Origin: Rhodoferax lithotrophicus
GTDB lineage: Bacteria > Pseudomonadota > Gammaproteobacteria > Burkholderiales > Burkholderiaceae_C
Assembly: GCF_019973615.1 (NCBI RefSeq)
Contig: NZ_AP024238.1
Coordinates: 682,001-746,000 of the forward strand
Direction of reading: 5' to 3'
Length of the DNA: 64,000 bases
The notes beneath the pieces are model-generated. The model was not told the origin of the DNA and searched no databases. It saw only the letters and a program-made list of their open reading frames with translations. Positions 52,145 through 60,462 of this stretch are shown in pieces. Position numbers and translations under genes: made by a program. Position 1 is the first letter of the stretch; every line of letters starts with the position of its first letter.

Positions 52145-53287
52145 TCAGAACGCCCGTTGGCCCGTCCGCCAGGTCTCCAGCACCAGCGGCATGCCGACAC
52201 GGTTCATGCGCACCCGCAACAGGTCGGCCCGCTGGCCCAGCGCAATCTCGCCCCGGTCTTGCAGGCCAATGGCACGGGCCGGGTTGAGTGTGACGGTGCG
52301 CACCGCCTTGGGCAGCGACCAGCCGTCCAGCGCAGCCAGCATGTAGGTGGCCATCAGCAGGCTGCTGGGCACGTAGTCCGACGAAAAAATGTCCAGCAAA
52401 TCCAGCTGCGCCAGCTCTGCGGCGGACACATTGCCCGAGTGAGAGCCACCCTTGACCATGTTCGGCCCGCCCATGATGATGGCCATGCCCGCAGCGCGTG
52501 CCGCCTGCGCCGCTTCAACCGTGGTGGGGAACTCGGACATGGCCACCCCCTCGGCCACGGCCAGTGCAATGTCGCTGAGCAGTGTGTCGTCATGGCTGGC
52601 CAGAGGCAGACCACGTGAGCGGCATTCGCGCACAATTTCAACCCGGTGTGGCAGAGAAAAGGCTTGCTGGTCGGCCTTGCGCTGGGCGATCATGGCCTCG
52701 AAATCGGCATCGTTGTAGCTGCCGTTGCGCTCGGTGTAGCGGCGGTAGGTGACCATGTCGCGCCACTGGCGCTGGCCGGGGGTGTGATCCATCATGCTGA
52801 CCAGGGTCAGCAGCGGGTCATCGGCGTATTCGTGAAACACCTCCAGCATGTCGGGGGCAGAGAGTTCGCAGCGCAGGTGCAGCAGGTGTTCCACCCGCAT
52901 CAGGCCTTCGTCGCGGCACTGGTGCAGGGCGGCAATCGAGGTGTGCTGGGTTTTGCTGCGTGCGCCGTCGTCGTCCAGGTCACCAATCACCACCGAATCC
53001 AGCACGGTGGTGATACCTGCCGCTGCGCACTGGGCATCGTGCACCGTCATGGCGGAATGGGCGTTCCACAACACGCCGGGGCGCGGTGACAGGTGTTTCT
53101 CCAGGTTGTCGGTGTGCAACTCCACCAGGCCGGGCAGCAGCCAGTCGCCACCCCAGTCCTCGGCACCGGGTAACGCGGTGGAGCCGGTGTCTATGCAGCG
53201 GATGATGCCGTCTTCCACAATCAGACAGCCGGTGAATTCGTCGTCAGCGGTGACGATACGGGCGTTGCTCACAATACGTTGAGTCAT
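52145..53287 (-). CDS. phnM: RPnTP diphosphatase PhnM
   Basis: 380 residues. Amidohydrolase-type TIM barrel: VELHTDNLEKHLSPRPGVLW metal motif, ASHDDTLLSDIALA, and GGPNMVKGGSHSGNVSAAEL. It converts alpha-D-ribose 1-methylphosphonate 5-triphosphate to the 5-phosphate in the C-P lyase pathway. Starts 18 bases after phnL. Confidence 0.94.
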   Translation of the reverse strand: MTQRIVSNARIVTADDEFTGCLIVEDGIIRCIDTGSTALPGAEDWGGDWLLPGLVELHTDNLEKHLSPRPGVLWNAHSAMTVHDAQCAAAGITTVLDSVVIGDLDDDGARSKTQHTSIAALHQCRDEGLMRVEHLLHLRCELSAPDMLEVFHEYADDPLLTLVSMMDHTPGQRQWRDMVTYRRYTERNGSYNDADFEAMIAQRKADQQAFSLPHRVEIVRECRSRGLPLASHDDTLLSDIALAVAEGVAMSEFPTTVEAAQAARAAGMAIIMGGPNMVKGGSHSGNVSAAELAQLDLLDIFSSDYVPSSLLMATYMLAALDGWSLPKAVRTVTLNPARAIGLQDRGEIALGQRADLLRVRMNRVGMPLVLETWRTGQRAF

Positions 53288-53305
53288 GGCGGTATTCCTT
53301 GAAGT

Positions 53306-54004
53306 TCAGAGAGAGTTTCGGTGTTGTTCCACGTCAAAGCATCGTGTGGCTACGGCCTGGCGCACTTCGTCGTCATGAAAAATGCCCACAATGGCGCTGC
53401 CTTGTGCGCGGGCGGCGTGGATCAGCTCGACCACCACGCGCCGGTTGTCACCGTCGAGCGAGGCGGTGGGCTCGTCCAGCAACAACACCGGCGCTGCGCT
53501 GATCATGCCGTGGGCGATGTTGACGCGCTGCTGCTCACCGCCCGAGAAGGTGGCGGGTGGCAAGTGCCACAAATGCTCATGCAGGTTCAGGCGTTGCAAC
53601 CAGTGCGCGGCCTGTTGGCGGGCTTCTGCCGCACCCACCCCCAGGCGGCGCAAGGGGTCGGCCACGATGTCGAGCGTGGAGACCCGTGGGATCACGCGCA
53701 GAAACTGCGACACGTAGCCCAGCGTGCGCCGGCGCACCGCCACCACCTCACGCGGCGCGGCCTGCGACAGATTGAGCCAGTCCCCGGCGTGGCGAATTCG
53801 CACCGCGCCGCTGCTGGGCGCGTAGTTGCCATACAGGCAGCGCAGCAAAGAGCTTTTGCCGCTGCCGGAGTGGCCGGTGAGCGCCAGGCATTCGCCAGGC
53901 TGCACGCTTAGATTGATGCCAGAAAACACCGGCAGTTGCAGGCCGCCGCGCCCGTGCAGCGTGAAGGTTTTGGACAGGCGATGAGTTTCTATGAGTGCAG
54001 TCAT
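53306..54004 (-). CDS. phnL: C-P lyase ABC-like ATPase PhnL
   Basis: 232 residues. Walker A GHSGSGKS, signature FSGGEQQRVNIAHGM, Walker B VLLLDEPTASLD. A soluble ABC protein that binds the C-P lyase core. Overlaps phnK by four bases. Confidence 0.93.
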   Translation of the reverse strand: MTALIETHRLSKTFTLHGRGGLQLPVFSGINLSVQPGECLALTGHSGSGKSSLLRCLYGNYAPSSGAVRIRHAGDWLNLSQAAPREVVAVRRRTLGYVSQFLRVIPRVSTLDIVADPLRRLGVGAAEARQQAAHWLQRLNLHEHLWHLPPATFSGGEQQRVNIAHGMISAAPVLLLDEPTASLDGDNRRVVVELIHAARAQGSAIVGIFHDDEVRQAVATRCFDVEQHRNSL

Positions 54005-54807
54005 GGGGTCAGTACCGAGGAAACAAGCAATTGGGTATAGGGGTGCTGGGGGTCGTCCAGCACGCGGTCGGTCAGGCCTTGTTCCACCACCTGGCCGTCT
54101 TTCATGACCAGCATGCGCTGGGCCAGCAGGCGGGCCACGGCCAGGTCGTGGGTGACCACCACGGCGGCCAGTTGCAGCTCATCCACCAGCTCGCGCAGCA
54201 GGTCGAGCAGGCGGGCCTGGACTGACACGTCCAGGCCGGTGGTGGGCTCGTCCATGAACACCAGGCGCGGATGCGTGACCAGGTTGCGGGCAATTTGCAG
54301 GCGCTGCTGCATGCCGCCCGAGTAGGTGGCGGGCAGGTCGTCAATGCGCCCGGTGTCGAGCTCCACACGCTGCATCCAGGAGACCGCTTCACTGCGCAGC
54401 TTGCCATAGTGGCGTGCGCCCAGGGCCATCAGGCGTTCACCCACATTGGCCCCGCCCGAGACGTTCATGCGCAGGCCGTCACGCGCGTGTTGCTCCACAA
54501 AACCCCAGTCGGTGCGGGCCAGCCAGCGCAGGCGGGCTTCTGACAACTCGGCCAGATCGACCAGGCCGCTGGCTTCGTTGACGGATTCGGTTCGCACGTC
54601 GTAATGCACCGAGCCTTGGTCACAGGCCAGGCGTGCCGCCAGCAGGCGCAACAGCGTGCTTTTGCCCGAGCCCGATTCGCCCACCACCGCCAGCACTTCG
54701 CCGGGGTAGAGGTCAAAGCTCACATCGCGGCAAGCCCAGCGTGGCTGGCCTTGGTGCACAAAGGCCTTGCCCGCTTGGCGGACAGATAGCAACACAGGTG
54801 GCTTCAT
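54001..54807 (-). CDS. phnK: C-P lyase ABC-like ATPase PhnK
   Basis: 268 residues from ATG 54807; the upstream frame overlaps phnJ and is not used. Walker A GESGSGKS, signature YSGGMQQRLQIARNL, Walker B LVFMDEPTTGLD. It associates with the PhnGHIJ core. Overlaps phnJ by four bases. Confidence 0.93.
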   Translation of the reverse strand: MKPPVLLSVRQAGKAFVHQGQPRWACRDVSFDLYPGEVLAVVGESGSGKSTLLRLLAARLACDQGSVHYDVRTESVNEASGLVDLAELSEARLRWLARTDWGFVEQHARDGLRMNVSGGANVGERLMALGARHYGKLRSEAVSWMQRVELDTGRIDDLPATYSGGMQQRLQIARNLVTHPRLVFMDEPTTGLDVSVQARLLDLLRELVDELQLAAVVVTHDLAVARLLAQRMLVMKDGQVVEQGLTDRVLDDPQHPYTQLLVSSVLTP

Positions 54808-55703
54808 GCGACCTCCTGCATGGTGGTCAAAGCATCGTGCAGCGTCACGGCTTGCTGCGTGCCGACATGGCCTGCGTTGCGCCGGTCTTCGCAATAGTCG
54901 CTGTCGGAACACACAAACAGGCGGCTGCCTGCGTCGTCCACAATCATTTCGTCCAGATAACTCTCAGCAGCCCCACACAGTGCGCAGGCATGTTCCCAGT
55001 GCTGCACTTCAAACGGGTGGTCTTCAAAGTCCAGGCTGCGCACCGGGGTGTAGGGCGGTATGGCATAGAGGCGCTTTTCGCGGCCTGCGCCAAACAGTTG
55101 CAGCGCCGGGTTCATGTGCATCTTGGGGTTGTCAAATTTTGGGATCGGTGAGGGCGACATCAGGTAACGCTCATTGACCATCACCGGATAGTCATAGGCG
55201 TGTGAGATCGCCCCGAGTTGCGCAATGTCTTCGTACAGGCGCACATGCATCAGCCCGTATTCACTCAGGGCGTGCATCTTGATGGTTTCCCGCCGGCGCG
55301 GCTCCAGCTTGGACAGTGGCTCGGGCATCGGCACCTGGTAGACCAGGGTTTGCGCTTCGGTCAGTGGCACTTCGGGGATGCGGTGGCGGGTCTGGATCAG
55401 CGTGGCCTCGCGGGTTTTGCCGGTGGTGGCAACCCCCGTGGTGCGAGCAAAAAAGCGCCGGATGTTGACTGCGTTGGTGGTGTCGTCCGAGCCCTGGTCA
55501 ATGACCTTGAGCACATCGTTTTGGCCCATGATGCTGGCGGTGATCTGCACGCCGCCGGTGCCCCAGCCGTAGGCAAAAGGCATTTCGCGTGAGCCAAACG
55601 GCACCTGGTAGCCCGGCACGGCCACGGCTTTGAGCAGGGCGCGGCGGATGCGTTTTTTGGTGCGCTCGTCCAGGAAAGCAAAGTTGTAGTGGGTGTCCAT
55701 CAT
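54804..55703 (-). CDS. phnJ: C-P lyase radical-SAM subunit PhnJ
   Basis: 299 residues. C-terminal cysteines CALC, then C after 21 residues, then C after 5 (CALC...CSDSDYC), the C-x2-C-x21-C-x5-C arrangement required for the [4Fe-4S] cluster and thiyl chemistry. It cleaves the C-P bond. Core subunit with phnG, phnH and phnI. Confidence 0.95.
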   Translation of the reverse strand: MMDTHYNFAFLDERTKKRIRRALLKAVAVPGYQVPFGSREMPFAYGWGTGGVQITASIMGQNDVLKVIDQGSDDTTNAVNIRRFFARTTGVATTGKTREATLIQTRHRIPEVPLTEAQTLVYQVPMPEPLSKLEPRRRETIKMHALSEYGLMHVRLYEDIAQLGAISHAYDYPVMVNERYLMSPSPIPKFDNPKMHMNPALQLFGAGREKRLYAIPPYTPVRSLDFEDHPFEVQHWEHACALCGAAESYLDEMIVDDAGSRLFVCSDSDYCEDRRNAGHVGTQQAVTLHDALTTMQEVA

Positions 55704-56824
55704 GCGGCCTCTTGTTGGGTCAGGGGAGCGGTGTCGCGTGCCACATGGGCGGCACGCAGCTTGCGCACCAGCTCCAGTTCGGCCTGAAAGTCCACGTAGT
55801 GCGGCAGTTTGAGGTGTTGCACAAAGCCGGAGGCCTCGACGTTGTCGGCGTGCGACAGCACAAATTCAGCGTCTTGCGCCGGGGCCACCCGTGGCTCGCC
55901 CAGCTCGTCGGCCCGCAGGGCACGATCCACCAGTGCCATCGCCATGGTTTTGCGTTCGGCCCCACCAAAGGCCAGGCCGTAGCCCTGGGTGAACTGCGGT
56001 GGCACGTCGCGGCTGCCGCTGAACTGGTTGATCATCTGGCATTCGGTGACTTCCAGGTCGCCAATGTCAATGGCAAAACCGAGCTCGTCGGGCACCAGTT
56101 CCACGCTGACCGTGCCGCGCCGGATTTCGCCTGCAAACGGGTGCGAGTTGGCGTAGCCGCGCTGGGTGGAGTAACCCATGGCCAGCAGCCAGCCTTCGTC
56201 GCCCCGGGCCAGCGCTTGCAGGCGCAGGGCGCGGTCGGCCGGGAACATCAGCGGGTCGCGGGTCAGGTCGCCGGGGGCTTGCGCGTCCATGGGTTGCGGG
56301 GTTTCCAGCAGGCCCTCACGCGCCAGCAAGTCGTTGATGCGTGGGACAGTGGTGGGCGGGGCTATCGCGCCTTCCGGCGCTCCTACCGAGCCAGCATCTG
56401 CGGGCTGGTCTTGCCCTTCGGCCAGCAGGGCAAAGTCGAGCAGGCGCTGGGTGTAGTCGTAAGTCGGCCCGAGCAGTTGACCACCGGGCACTTCTTTGAA
56501 TGCGGCCGAGATGCGCCGTGCCAGCGCGATGCGGGCGGTGTCAAGCGGCTCGCTGTAGCCCAGGCGCGGCAAGGTGGTGCGGTAGGCCCGCAGCAGGAAG
56601 ATGGCTTCCATCAAATCACCGCTGGCCTGCTTGATGGCCAGGGCGGCCAGCTCGGGGTCGTACAAGGAGCCTTCGCTCATGACACGGTCAACCGCCAGCG
56701 TGAGTTGCGAGCGGATTTGCGCCACCGACAACTCAGGCACAGTGGTGTCACCCCGGCGCTGTTGTTCCAGCAAGCGCCAGGAACTCTCGATGGCGGCTGC
56801 GCCGCCTTTGACTGCAACATACAT
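55700..56824 (-). CDS. phnI: C-P lyase subunit PhnI
   Basis: 374 residues from ATG 56824 (MYVAVKGGAAAI); the upstream frame overlaps phnH. Core motifs are conserved and end with VQHLKLPHYVDFQAELELVRKLR. It installs the phosphonate on ribose with the partner subunits. Residues about 147-154 (VGAPEGAI) come from a REP-like repeat (56363-56386), apparently tolerated in an exposed loop. Confidence 0.93.
   Translation of the reverse strand: MYVAVKGGAAAIESSWRLLEQQRRGDTTVPELSVAQIRSQLTLAVDRVMSEGSLYDPELAALAIKQASGDLMEAIFLLRAYRTTLPRLGYSEPLDTARIALARRISAAFKEVPGGQLLGPTYDYTQRLLDFALLAEGQDQPADAGSVGAPEGAIAPPTTVPRINDLLAREGLLETPQPMDAQAPGDLTRDPLMFPADRALRLQALARGDEGWLLAMGYSTQRGYANSHPFAGEIRRGTVSVELVPDELGFAIDIGDLEVTECQMINQFSGSRDVPPQFTQGYGLAFGGAERKTMAMALVDRALRADELGEPRVAPAQDAEFVLSHADNVEASGFVQHLKLPHYVDFQAELELVRKLRAAHVARDTAPLTQQEAA
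56363..56386 (-). repeat. REP-like repeat inside phnI
   Basis: 24 bases that differ at only two positions from the right half of the repeat at 52088-52134. It is translated in frame as VGAPEGAI. Confidence 0.55.
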
Positions 56825-56825
56825 C

Positions 56826-57425
56826 TCAGACTCCTTCCAATCGGCGGACACGGGTGGTGCGGGGCAGGCCCAGGGCCGCGTCGCCGCAGGTGAAGAGGAT
56901 GTCCACGCCCTGCGGAAACGCTGCGTGGTTGGCTTGCCACTGGGCCCAGAAGTCGTCGGGCAGACCCGGCAAACCGACACGCTGCACCTGGGCGATGCCA
57001 GGGCCGCGCCACTCCAGATTGGGGCCACCGGCCAGCGCGGGCAGCTCGATCAACAGGGTGCAAGACAACTCGGGTGATGCCGCCGAGCCCGCTGCAAAGT
57101 CAGTCAGTGCGCTCAGGTGGGCCAGGTCGGTGACCACGGCAAAGCTGGCCGCATCAGGCTGTTGCGCCACGGGGGCACCGGTGTGAAACCGCAGCCATTG
57201 CGGCAAGCTGGCAGCGTCATCAGACCACCAGACCGGGGTTTCGTCATCACTCAGGCTCAGCAGCAGGCGGGCCAGCGCTCCGCCCAGTGCCACGCCGGGC
57301 AAGGCCGGGCCGATGTGGCGCACCTGGCCAGGCCGGGCCAGTGCGTCCAGCGCGGCGCGAAACGCTTGCTGGCTGTCATGCACACCGTCAAGCAGACCGG
57401 GCGCGAGGGTGGATGTGGCGTTCAT
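56826..57425 (-). CDS. phnH: C-P lyase subunit PhnH
   Basis: 199 residues. FRAALDALARPGQVRHIG, LLSLSDDETPVWW and PALAGGPNLEWRGPGI are family features. Part of the PhnGHIJ core complex. Overlaps phnG by four bases and is one base from phnI. Confidence 0.93.
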   Translation of the reverse strand: MNATSTLAPGLLDGVHDSQQAFRAALDALARPGQVRHIGPALPGVALGGALARLLLSLSDDETPVWWSDDAASLPQWLRFHTGAPVAQQPDAASFAVVTDLAHLSALTDFAAGSAASPELSCTLLIELPALAGGPNLEWRGPGIAQVQRVGLPGLPDDFWAQWQANHAAFPQGVDILFTCGDAALGLPRTTRVRRLEGV

Positions 57426-57883
57426 GCTTCACCCCGCACAAAGGTGAAAAATTCGACCTTGGAGCTGGCCACCGCCTGCTGTCTTTGCGTCCGGGCCTGG
57501 GCTTGCAACTGGGCCAGCGGCGCAATCAACTCACGTTGCAGCGTGTCGTGGTGCTGCGGGTCTTGCAGCAGGGCATCAAACAACGCGGCCAGTTCGGCGC
57601 GGCGTTTGTCGCGCCCCAGCGCATAGGCCACGCCCAGCGGCCCCTGACCCAGCCGCACGGCGCAGCGCACCACACTGGCTTCGCCCAGGTTGAAAGGGTT
57701 GCCGGTGCCGCCCACGCGCCCGCGCAGCATCACCATGCCCACTTCGGGCGGGCGCACTTGCTGCACAGGGGGCAGGGTATCGGCGGCGGGGGTTTGTGCC
57801 TGCAGTTGCGCCAGGCTGGCACGGGCCAGCACGGCCAGCCAGGCCGCTCGCGTCAGAGGGGGATTCGGGGTGTCGCTAGTCAT
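57422..57883 (-). CDS. phnG: C-P lyase subunit PhnG
   Basis: 153 residues from ATG 57883 (MTSDTPNPPL), preferred to the longer frame. PPEVGMVMLRGRVGGTGNPFNLGEASVVRCAV is characteristic. First gene of the phn operon. Confidence 0.92.
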   Translation of the reverse strand: MTSDTPNPPLTRAAWLAVLARASLAQLQAQTPAADTLPPVQQVRPPEVGMVMLRGRVGGTGNPFNLGEASVVRCAVRLGQGPLGVAYALGRDKRRAELAALFDALLQDPQHHDTLQRELIAPLAQLQAQARTQRQQAVASSKVEFFTFVRGEA

Positions 57884-58081
57884 AGGTGTACATGCTATTT
57901 GCCAGAGTAAAAAACCACCCAGTGCAGGAGTCACAGACTGGGGTGAGATGGGTAGTTCACTACGCCAACATGAAGAATTTGTGACAGCCGTGAGTGAACT
58001 TTCCGAGTGAAAAAATGCTGATCAAGGTGTCAAGGATCGGTCAGATGGTGGTTTTTGAGAGACTTTTAACTATGTTTTTGA

Positions 58082-58117
58082 TAGCTGCTTACGCTTTTTT
58101 GATAAGCGCTACAGTCC
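58082..58117 (+). repeat. Dispersed repeat, copy I (phn intergenic)
   Basis: TAGCTGCTTACGC ... GATAAGCGCTACAGTCC, a full 36-base copy with both arms intact (GCTTACGC / AAGCGCT). Confidence 0.7.
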
Positions 58118-58150
58118 ATTTTTCTATATAAAACGACAATAAGGGTAAAT

Positions 58151-58169
58151 ACACCCTCGTAGAGGGTGT
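58151..58169. promoter_or_regulatory. Inverted repeat, candidate PhnF operator
   Basis: ACACCCTC GTA GAGGGTGT: perfect 8-base arms with a 3-base centre, 87 bases upstream of the phnF start. GntR-type regulators bind such palindromes. The effect on phnG and phnF is inferred. Confidence 0.45.
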
Positions 58170-58173
58170 GTGA

Positions 58174-58191
58174 CTGTCATACAGATGTCTA
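58174..58191 (+). promoter_or_regulatory. Degenerate Pho box upstream of phnF
   Basis: CTGTCATACAGATGTCTA: TGTCAT and TGTCTA are exactly 11 bases apart, as in a Pho box. Sixty-five bases upstream of phnF. The second half is imperfect. Confidence 0.4.
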
Positions 58192-58255
58192 AATCAGCCA
58201 CTAAAGTCGCTGCCTGACCCGGATTTCACGCCGCAAGGCTCACACAGGACTCTCA

Positions 58256-59014
58256 ATGACATTCGCACAACTTATGACACATGGCCCAGGACGGCGTAGT
58301 GGCGTGACCGTGTGGCGGCAAATCGCCGACACGCTGAGCGCCGAGATTCGTAACCGAGCCTATTCAGGGACTGGCCGCTTGCCAGGAGAGGTTGAGCTGT
58401 CGGCCCGTTTTGGCGTGAACCGCCACACCTTGCGACAAGCCGTGGCGGCCCTGCAAAGTGATGGCCTGGTGCGCGTGGAAGCGGGCCGTGGCATGTTTGT
58501 GCAGCACGAGTTGCTGGACTACGCCCTCTCCAGGCGCACCCGCTTCAGCGAAAACCTGATGCGCCAGGGGCTGCTGCCCAGCAAACAATTGCTCACCGCC
58601 CGTGAAATGGCCGCACCTGAACGCGCCGCCAAAGAATTGAAACTGGTTCAGGGGGGCAGCGTCTTGATGGTGGAAATGCTGGACGAAGCCAACGACCAGC
58701 CCATCGGCCTGGCCACAGCCTACTACCCGGCGCAGCGTTTTACGGGTTTGCTTGACATGCTCAACGATGGTCGCCGCACTACCGACATCCTGAAGCATTT
58801 TGGTGTGCAGGACTATGTGCGCCAGCACAGCCGCATCACCACCCAAATGCCCAGCGAGGAAAGCGCCCGCTTGCTTAAACAAACCACTACCCGGCCGCTG
58901 CTGTGTGTGGAATGTCTGGATGTGGATATGGAGGGCTGCCCGATCAAATACGGTGAAACCGTGTTTTGTGGAGACCGGGTTCAATTGGTCGTCAATTCTG
59001 CGGGGGATGCATGA
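58256..59014 (+). CDS. phnF: GntR-family phosphonate regulator PhnF
   Basis: 252 residues. N-terminal winged helix (TGRLPGEVELSARFGVNRHTLRQAVAALQSDGLVRVEAGRGMFV) and a C-terminal UTRA effector domain (YYPAQRFTGLLDML...). It probably represses the phn genes and is divergent from phnG. Its TGA overlaps the next ATG. Confidence 0.9.
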   Translation: MTFAQLMTHGPGRRSGVTVWRQIADTLSAEIRNRAYSGTGRLPGEVELSARFGVNRHTLRQAVAALQSDGLVRVEAGRGMFVQHELLDYALSRRTRFSENLMRQGLLPSKQLLTAREMAAPERAAKELKLVQGGSVLMVEMLDEANDQPIGLATAYYPAQRFTGLLDMLNDGRRTTDILKHFGVQDYVRQHSRITTQMPSEESARLLKQTTTRPLLCVECLDVDMEGCPIKYGETVFCGDRVQLVVNSAGDA

Positions 59015-59706
59015 GCCAGCGTTATGCCATTTATTTCGCTCCTGCCAAAGAGTCGCCTTGGTGGGTATTGGGCAGCCGTTGGCTGGGACGTGATGAGTTT
59101 GACAGCACGCCCTTGTTGGCCACCGGGTTTCCATCACTGAGTCTCGATGAACAGCAGCGCATCACCATGGAGCCATGCCGTTATGGCTTTCACGCGACGC
59201 TGAAAGCACCGTTTCGTCTGGCTGGATGCCAGACGGCCGAGGACTTGATCACCCGCACCCAGGCGCTGGCCGCCAGTCTGGCTCCGGTGCCGCTGGGGCC
59301 CTTGCAGGTGCAGAGTCTGGGGCCATTTGTGGCGCTGATCCCTGCCGCGGAGCCTGCCGGATTGGCGGCTTTGGCGCAATGCTGTGTGGTGGGGCTGGAT
59401 GATTTGCGCGCGCCCCTGACGGAGCAGGATTTGGCGCGCCGCAAAAGGGAGCTGCTTGACACGCGTGAGCTGGAGCTGCTGCACCGCTACGGCTACCCCT
59501 ATGTGCTGGAACGTTTTTGTTTCCATTTCAGCTTGACCGGGGTGGTTGATCTGCCCACACAACAACGGGTGATTCAGGCGGTGCAAGAGCCCGTTGCGCA
59601 CCTGAATGCCGTCGCTCCGCTGGTGCTGGACCGTTTATGCCTGTTCATGGAACCGGCACCGGGGTCGCCGTTCAAAAGAATTGCCGATGTGGAGTTGTCC
59701 GCATGA
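59011..59706 (+). CDS. DUF1045 phosphonate-locus protein
   Basis: 231 residues from ATG 59011, overlapping phnF by four bases. Two H-x-(T/S)-type motifs (GFHATLKAPF and FHFSLTG) as in 2H phosphoesterases. Members usually lie between phnF and phnN. A phosphoesterase role in the C-P lyase pathway is inferred; phnP is absent from the window and this gene could supply a related function. Confidence 0.85.
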   Translation: MSQRYAIYFAPAKESPWWVLGSRWLGRDEFDSTPLLATGFPSLSLDEQQRITMEPCRYGFHATLKAPFRLAGCQTAEDLITRTQALAASLAPVPLGPLQVQSLGPFVALIPAAEPAGLAALAQCCVVGLDDLRAPLTEQDLARRKRELLDTRELELLHRYGYPYVLERFCFHFSLTGVVDLPTQQRVIQAVQEPVAHLNAVAPLVLDRLCLFMEPAPGSPFKRIADVELSA

Positions 59707-60287
59707 GCGGGTTGTGGGTATTTGTGTGTGGCCCTTCGGGGGCTGGCAAAGACAGTGTGATGCGCTGGGCCGCAGAGCGGCTGCACGGCTGTGAAGAAGT
59801 CGTGTTTGCCCGGCGCATGATCACTCGTGCGACGCACCAGGGTTCAGACCATGACCCGGTGTCAGCGGAACAATTTGCACACCTGGCCGTTACCGATGGC
59901 CTGGCCTGGCAATGGCATGCGCATGGCTTTGGTTATGGCATTCATGCGGACTATGCCGCCGCGGTGGCTGCCGGCCGTGTGGTGGTGGTGAATGGTTCGC
60001 GTGAGCACGTTCATGCAATTTCTGTGTCGCAACGGGTGCGCGTGGTGCATATTGAGGCGGATGCCCAGCACTTGGCTCAGCGACTGGCACAACGCAGCCG
60101 CGAGTCGCCTCAGGAAATGGCGCATCGGCTGGCGCGCAACGCGCAGATACCCAAGCTGCATGCACACTGCACGATCCTCAACCAAGGTGAATTGGCCGAT
60201 GCCGGGCTTCAGTTGGTGGATTATTTGCGGGCCGCGCTTTTGTTGCCAGTGGTGAGTGTTGACCGGGCAAATGCCTTGACGCTGTGA
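59703..60287 (+). CDS. phnN: Ribose 1,5-bisphosphate phosphokinase PhnN
   Basis: 194 residues from ATG 59703, overlapping the DUF1045 gene by four bases. Guanylate-kinase-like fold: P-loop GPSGAGKDS, RRMITRATHQGSDHDPVS and RLAQRSRESPQEMAHRL. Phosphorylates ribose 1,5-bisphosphate to PRPP, closing the pathway. Confidence 0.93.
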   Translation: MSGLWVFVCGPSGAGKDSVMRWAAERLHGCEEVVFARRMITRATHQGSDHDPVSAEQFAHLAVTDGLAWQWHAHGFGYGIHADYAAAVAAGRVVVVNGSREHVHAISVSQRVRVVHIEADAQHLAQRLAQRSRESPQEMAHRLARNAQIPKLHAHCTILNQGELADAGLQLVDYLRAALLLPVVSVDRANALTL

Positions 60288-60329
60288 GTAGTCTGAGTGC
60301 CTTGGCAGCTGAATGGCTGCGATAAGAAA

Positions 60330-60339
60330 CCCTTAAGGG
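60330..60339. promoter_or_regulatory. Palindrome upstream of the redox operon
   Basis: CCCTTAAGGG, a perfect 10-bp palindrome in the phnN-to-reductase gap, 124 bases upstream of the reductase start. It may be chance. Confidence 0.2.
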
Positions 60340-60462
60340 CTGTGCGTTAGGCTTGCTCTGCTTCGCCAAGAAGTAAAAGGAAGTCGCCGTGTTTGAGAGG
60401 TCCATGCCACCAGTTGGTTTGCCTGCGTATTGCCACCTTGTGGTCCTGATGGGAATTTCCAT

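Larger units (their letters stand above)
57884..58255. other. phnG-phnF divergent intergenic region
   Basis: 372 bases with a repeat copy (58082-58117), a 19-bp inverted repeat (58151-58169) and a degenerate Pho half-box pair (58174-58191). A lone GTGACA at 57981 is the only Pho-like trace on the phnG side. No gene seen. Confidence 0.5.

Noticed and set aside
57981-58012. Pho box on the phnG side of the divergent region
   Set aside because: One GTGACA is present, but the next repeats are not at 11-base spacing.
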